DNA of 64,000 nt. It comes from Actinomadura viridilutea. Lineage in GTDB: Bacteria; Actinomycetota; Actinomycetes; Streptosporangiales; Streptosporangiaceae. Positions 61,468 through 64,000 of the stretch are shown piece by piece; within the stretch, counting starts at the first letter, position 1, and each line of letters begins with the position of its first letter. The notes beneath the pieces were generated by a model. That model was not told the DNA's origin, made no database searches, and was given only the letters and a program-made list of their open reading frames with translations. The translations under genes were made by a program, and so were the position numbers. Where the stretch lies: the NCBI GenBank assembly GCA_003001795.1, contig PVNI01000001.1, positions 1 through 64,000 on the forward strand, in the 5' to 3' direction.

Positions 61468-61497
61468 TTGACGGACCGGGCGCTACACGCGTGTAAT
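61468..61497 (+). promoter_or_regulatory. whiB promoter with embedded palindrome
   Basis: TTGACG (61468-61473), an 18-base spacer and TGTAAT (61492-61497) form a good -35/-10 pair. The perfect palindrome TACACGCGTGTA (61484-61495) overlaps the -10, so a bound repressor there would block transcription. The leader to the GTG at 61586 is about 80 bases. Confidence 0.6.
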
Positions 61498-61585
61498 TTC
61501 GTGGGTGTAGTTCTATGCCTTCTCGGGGGATGGAGCTCGAGGGAAGGCAGTGACCAGGGGGGCTCCACGGGCTAGGAGGTGCGCT

Positions 61586-61849
61586 GTGAGCGAGGTGGTC
61601 ATCCCGCTGGCGCACGGCACAGAAGGCGAAGAGTTGGGCTGGCAGGAGCGCGCGCTGTGCGCGCAGACGGACCCGGAGGCATTTTTTCCGGAGAAGGGCG
61701 GCTCCACTCGCGAAGCCAAGAAGGTGTGCCGCGCATGCGAGGTTCGGGCCGAGTGCCTGGAGTACGCGCTGCAGCATGACGAGCGTTTCGGTATTTGGGG
61801 AGGACTGTCGGAACGGGAGCGTCGCAAGTTGAAGCGCCAGGCCGTCTGA
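61586..61849 (+). CDS. whiB: WhiB-family iron-sulfur transcription factor (WhiB/WhiB2-type)
   Basis: 87 residues, the exact length of Streptomyces WhiB, with GTG 61586 preceded by GGAGG at six bases. The four cluster-binding cysteines are at 25, 48, 51 and 57 (LCAQTDPEAFFPEKGGSTRE; VCRACEVRAECLEYAL). The turn GIWGGLSERERRKLKRQ and basic tail complete the family signature. WhiB/WhiB2 binds a 4Fe-4S cluster and acts with WhiA in sporulation septation and division. Its neighbourhood (fbiA, fbiB and a mannose nucleotidyltransferase in the same window) matches that of whiB2 in mycobacteria, supporting this subtype. Confidence 0.96.
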   Translation: MSEVVIPLAHGTEGEELGWQERALCAQTDPEAFFPEKGGSTREAKKVCRACEVRAECLEYALQHDERFGIWGGLSERERRKLKRQAV

Positions 61850-62054
61850 CTCATCCGGCCCTCCCCGGGCCCCCGGAGCCGGGGAGGGCCGACGCCGACG
61901 ACGGCGCCGCGCGGACGCCGCCGCGGCCCGCACCGCGGCCCGCCGATCCGGGGAGATCCCGGGCACGTCCGCGAGGGCGCGCGTACAGTTGTCAGCCGTG
62001 TCGACCCCTGGTCGGCACGGCTGCTGACTGTCACCCCACAGATCGAGCGGACCC

Positions 62055-64000
62055 TTGTCGCCCACTGTCGATCGCCACGTCGTCACGGCGGTCCTCGTCG
62101 CCCATGACGGCGCGCGCTGGCTTCCCGAGACCCTGAAGGCGCTGCTGACGCAGACGCGGCCGGTGCAACGGCTCGTCGCCGTGGACACCGGCAGCCGCGA
62201 CCGCGGCCCGGCCGTGCTGACCGAGGTCGCCGGCCCCGGGAACGTGCTGACCCTGCCCCGCGCCACCGGCTACGGCGAGGCCGTCGCCGAGGCTTTGCGC
62301 CACCCCGCCGCGTCCCTGCCCGTCCCGGACGACCGTCCCGGCGAGCCCCGCACCGAGTGGGTGTGGCTGCTGCACGACGACTCCGCCCCCGCCCCCGACG
62401 CGCTCGCGCGGCTGCTGCGCGTCGCCGACACCGATCCCCGCGCCGCCGTGCTCGGCGCCAAGGCCCGCGACTGGTACGACCGCCGGGTGCTGCTGGAGGT
62501 CGGCGTCGCCGTCGACGGCGCCGCCCGCCGCGAGACCGGCCTGGACCGCCGCGAGTTCGACCAGGGCCAGCACGACGGCGTCCGCGACGTGCTGGCCGTC
62601 GGCAGCGCCGGCATGCTGGTGCGCCGCGACGTGTGGGACCGGCTCGGCGGCTTCGACACCGGCTTCGGCCTGTTCGCCGAGGACGTCGACTTCTGCTGGC
62701 GCGCCCACGCCGCCGGGCACCGCGTGCTCGTCGTCACCGACGCCGTCGTCTACCACGTCGAGGCGTCCCACCGAGGGCTGCGGGACATCGGCATGTTCAC
62801 CGAGTCCCGGCGCCGCCGCGCCCGGCGCAACGCCCTCCACGCGCTGCTGGCGAACGTCCCCTTCAGCGCGTTCCCGCGGCTCCTGGCGAGCAACGTCCTC
62901 ATCGCCCTGGCGCGGACGCTGTACTTGCTCCTCCTCAAACACCCTCGGCACGCGCGCGACGAACTGGCCGCGATGGTCGACGTGCTGCGCAGCCCCCGGC
63001 GGCTGCTCAGCGCCCGCAAGGCACGGCGCGAAGGACGCGGACACGTCTACCGCAGCATCCGCCGCCTCATGCCGCGCCGGGTCGCCCCCCGGCGTGTGTA
63101 CGAGAACATCCTCAACCGCCTGTCCCCACGGGACGACGACGAGGAGCAGGCGTCCAGCGCCCAAGGCGCCGGGCGCATGCGTCGGCTGCTGGCCCGCCCC
63201 GGGGTCATGCTGACGCTCGCCCTCACCGCCGTGACCCTGGCGGCCCAACGCTCACTGCTCACCGCCGGCGGGCGTCTCGGCGGGGGCGCTCTGCTGCCCG
63301 CCCCGGGCGGCGCCAGCGACCTGTGGACGCAGTACATCTCCGGCTGGCATCCCGTCGGCCTGGGATCCGACACCGGCAGCCCCCCGTACATCGCGGTGCT
63401 GGCGGCGTTGTCCACGGTCCTGTTCGGCAAGCCCTGGCTGGCGATGACGCTGCTGCTGTTGGCGAGCGTTCCGCTGGCGGGGCTGACGGCCTACCACGCG
63501 TCCCGCACCCTGATGGCGCAGCTGCCGCGCATCGGCCGCAGAGCGCGCGAACGCCGCCGCGTGCCCACCTCCGCCGTGCGCGTGTGGTTCGCCGCCACCT
63601 ACGCGCTGCTGCCGTCCGCCACCGGCGCCGTCTCCAACGGACGGTTCGGCACGGCCGTCGTCATCGTGCTGCTGCCGCTCATCGCCGTGCAGTCCCTCCG
63701 CCTCTACGGCGTGCCGCGCGAAACGACCGACGCCCGCCGCGCCGACCGCGCGGCGTGGGCCGTGGCCTTCCTGCTGACGATCGCGATGGCGTTCGTGCCG
63801 CTCGCCTGGCCGCTCGCACTCGCCGCCGGAGGCCTGTCGTGGCTGCTGTTCGGCAGCCCCCGCGTCCGCACCCGCCTGGCCGTCGCCTTGGGCGTGCCGC
63901 CGCTGCTGCTCCTGCCGTGGACGGTCGGCCTGCTGCTGCACCCGTCCCGTTTCCTGCTGGAGGCGGGCATGCACGCCACGGCGCCGCCCTTCCCCGACGC
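62055..64000 (+). CDS. GT2 glycosyltransferase fused to a polytopic membrane domain, 3' end beyond the window
   Basis: At least 648 codons are present and the frame is still open at base 64000. The start is taken as TTG 62055 (GAGCGGA upstream), because an in-frame stop at 62025 rules out anything far upstream. The GT2 domain (~1-330) shows VTAVLVAHDGARWLPETLKA, RLVAVDTGSRDRGPAVL, WVWLLHDDSAPAPDALARLL with its DD metal site, GSAGMLVRRDVWDRLGGFD and FAEDVDFCWRAHAAGHRV, like rhamnosyl- and galactofuranosyl-transferases. From ~380 hydrophobic helices begin (VMLTLALTAVTLAAQRSLL; AMTLLLLASVPLAGLTAY) with a GT-C-style loop SDLWTQYISGWHPVGLGSDT. Large fusions of this kind occur near whiB in actinomycetes and probably build a wall polysaccharide. 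Confidence 0.85.
   Translation, partial: MSPTVDRHVVTAVLVAHDGARWLPETLKALLTQTRPVQRLVAVDTGSRDRGPAVLTEVAGPGNVLTLPRATGYGEAVAEALRHPAASLPVPDDRPGEPRTEWVWLLHDDSAPAPDALARLLRVADTDPRAAVLGAKARDWYDRRVLLEVGVAVDGAARRETGLDRREFDQGQHDGVRDVLAVGSAGMLVRRDVWDRLGGFDTGFGLFAEDVDFCWRAHAAGHRVLVVTDAVVYHVEASHRGLRDIGMFTESRRRRARRNALHALLANVPFSAFPRLLASNVLIALARTLYLLLLKHPRHARDELAAMVDVLRSPRRLLSARKARREGRGHVYRSIRRLMPRRVAPRRVYENILNRLSPRDDDEEQASSAQGAGRMRRLLARPGVMLTLALTAVTLAAQRSLLTAGGRLGGGALLPAPGGASDLWTQYISGWHPVGLGSDTGSPPYIAVLAALSTVLFGKPWLAMTLLLLASVPLAGLTAYHASRTLMAQLPRIGRRARERRRVPTSAVRVWFAATYALLPSATGAVSNGRFGTAVVIVLLPLIAVQSLRLYGVPRETTDARRADRAAWAVAFLLTIAMAFVPLAWPLALAAGGLSWLLFGSPRVRTRLAVALGVPPLLLLPWTVGLLLHPSRFLLEAGMHATAPPFPD

Noticed and set aside
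1..64000. tRNA, rRNA, riboswitch and CRISPR signals
   Set aside because: Scanning by eye found no cloverleaf with a conserved T-arm, no rRNA blocks, no known riboswitch core and no regularly spaced repeats. A computed search with covariance models would be decisive.

Overview
The window is very GC-rich, with codon usage strongly biased to G/C in third positions. It carries a single-polypeptide FO synthase (FbiC), FbiA and FbiB, an 87-residue WhiB, and a DUF5753/DUF397 regulator array. Together these point to a filamentous actinomycete. The glycerol-phosphate polymerase-like genes would suit the Streptosporangiales/Thermomonosporaceae (Actinomadura-like), but the family is an inference. No tRNA, rRNA, CRISPR array, intact insertion sequence or phage structural gene was recognised.

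Region 1 (1-17.3 kb) is a cell-wall glycopolymer locus. It holds the first codons of a nucleotide-sugar dehydrogenase, a GT4 glycosyltransferase, and a divergent operon of UDP-GlcNAc 2-epimerase (wecB), a coiled-coil protein and a tandem-domain glycosyltransferase. These are followed by two large GT2 plus CDP-glycerol glycerophosphotransferase (TagF-like) fusions, a related GT2 protein without the polymerase half, and two polytopic GT-C-like membrane proteins.

Region 2 (17.4-22.7 kb) holds two tandem-duplicated small secreted Trp/Gly-rich proteins, a membrane protein paired with a degenerate Ser/Thr-kinase-like protein that shares its extracytoplasmic module, and a CDP-alcohol phosphotransferase.

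Region 3 (22.9-40.4 kb) continues the envelope theme. It has a third TagF-like fusion, a polytopic acyltransferase, an LCP-family ligase that probably attaches the polymer to peptidoglycan, a TIGR03089 protein, a GT-C-like protein, a DPM1-like GT2, two GT4 enzymes, a flippase-like membrane protein coupled to thioredoxin, a methyltransferase and a mannose-1-phosphate guanylyltransferase-like enzyme. An AlkA-like DNA glycosylase ends this stretch.

Region 4 (40.3-44.4 kb) has a LysR regulator and fbiC for coenzyme F420 synthesis. Region 5 (44.5-58.0 kb) is accessory. It begins with a HerA/VirB4-like ATPase divergent from a membrane protein that resembles only the C-terminal half of such an ATPase, followed by a long Pro-rich membrane-tail protein. 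Next come two pairs of recently duplicated small genes of unknown function, a TIGR04222-like protein, and a Scr1/WhiJ-type regulatory cluster (HTH, HATPase, XRE-DUF5753, a decaying series of DUF397 genes) beside an M48 peptidase. The 51.3-53.3 kb part is visibly less GC-rich than its surroundings. Region 6 (58.1-64 kb) returns to core genome: fbiB, fbiA, a Gln-rich membrane protein, whiB, and a truncated GT2-membrane fusion. The grouping of fbiA, fbiB and whiB with a mannose-1-phosphate guanylyltransferase nearby resembles the whiB2-fbiA-fbiB-manB neighbourhood of mycobacteria.

The strongest candidate for an undescribed system is the 44.5-52.2 kb ATPase / half-ATPase / Pro-rich protein module. 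The duplicated secreted-protein unit at 17.4-19.1 kb and the pseudokinase pair at 19.3-21.5 kb are next.
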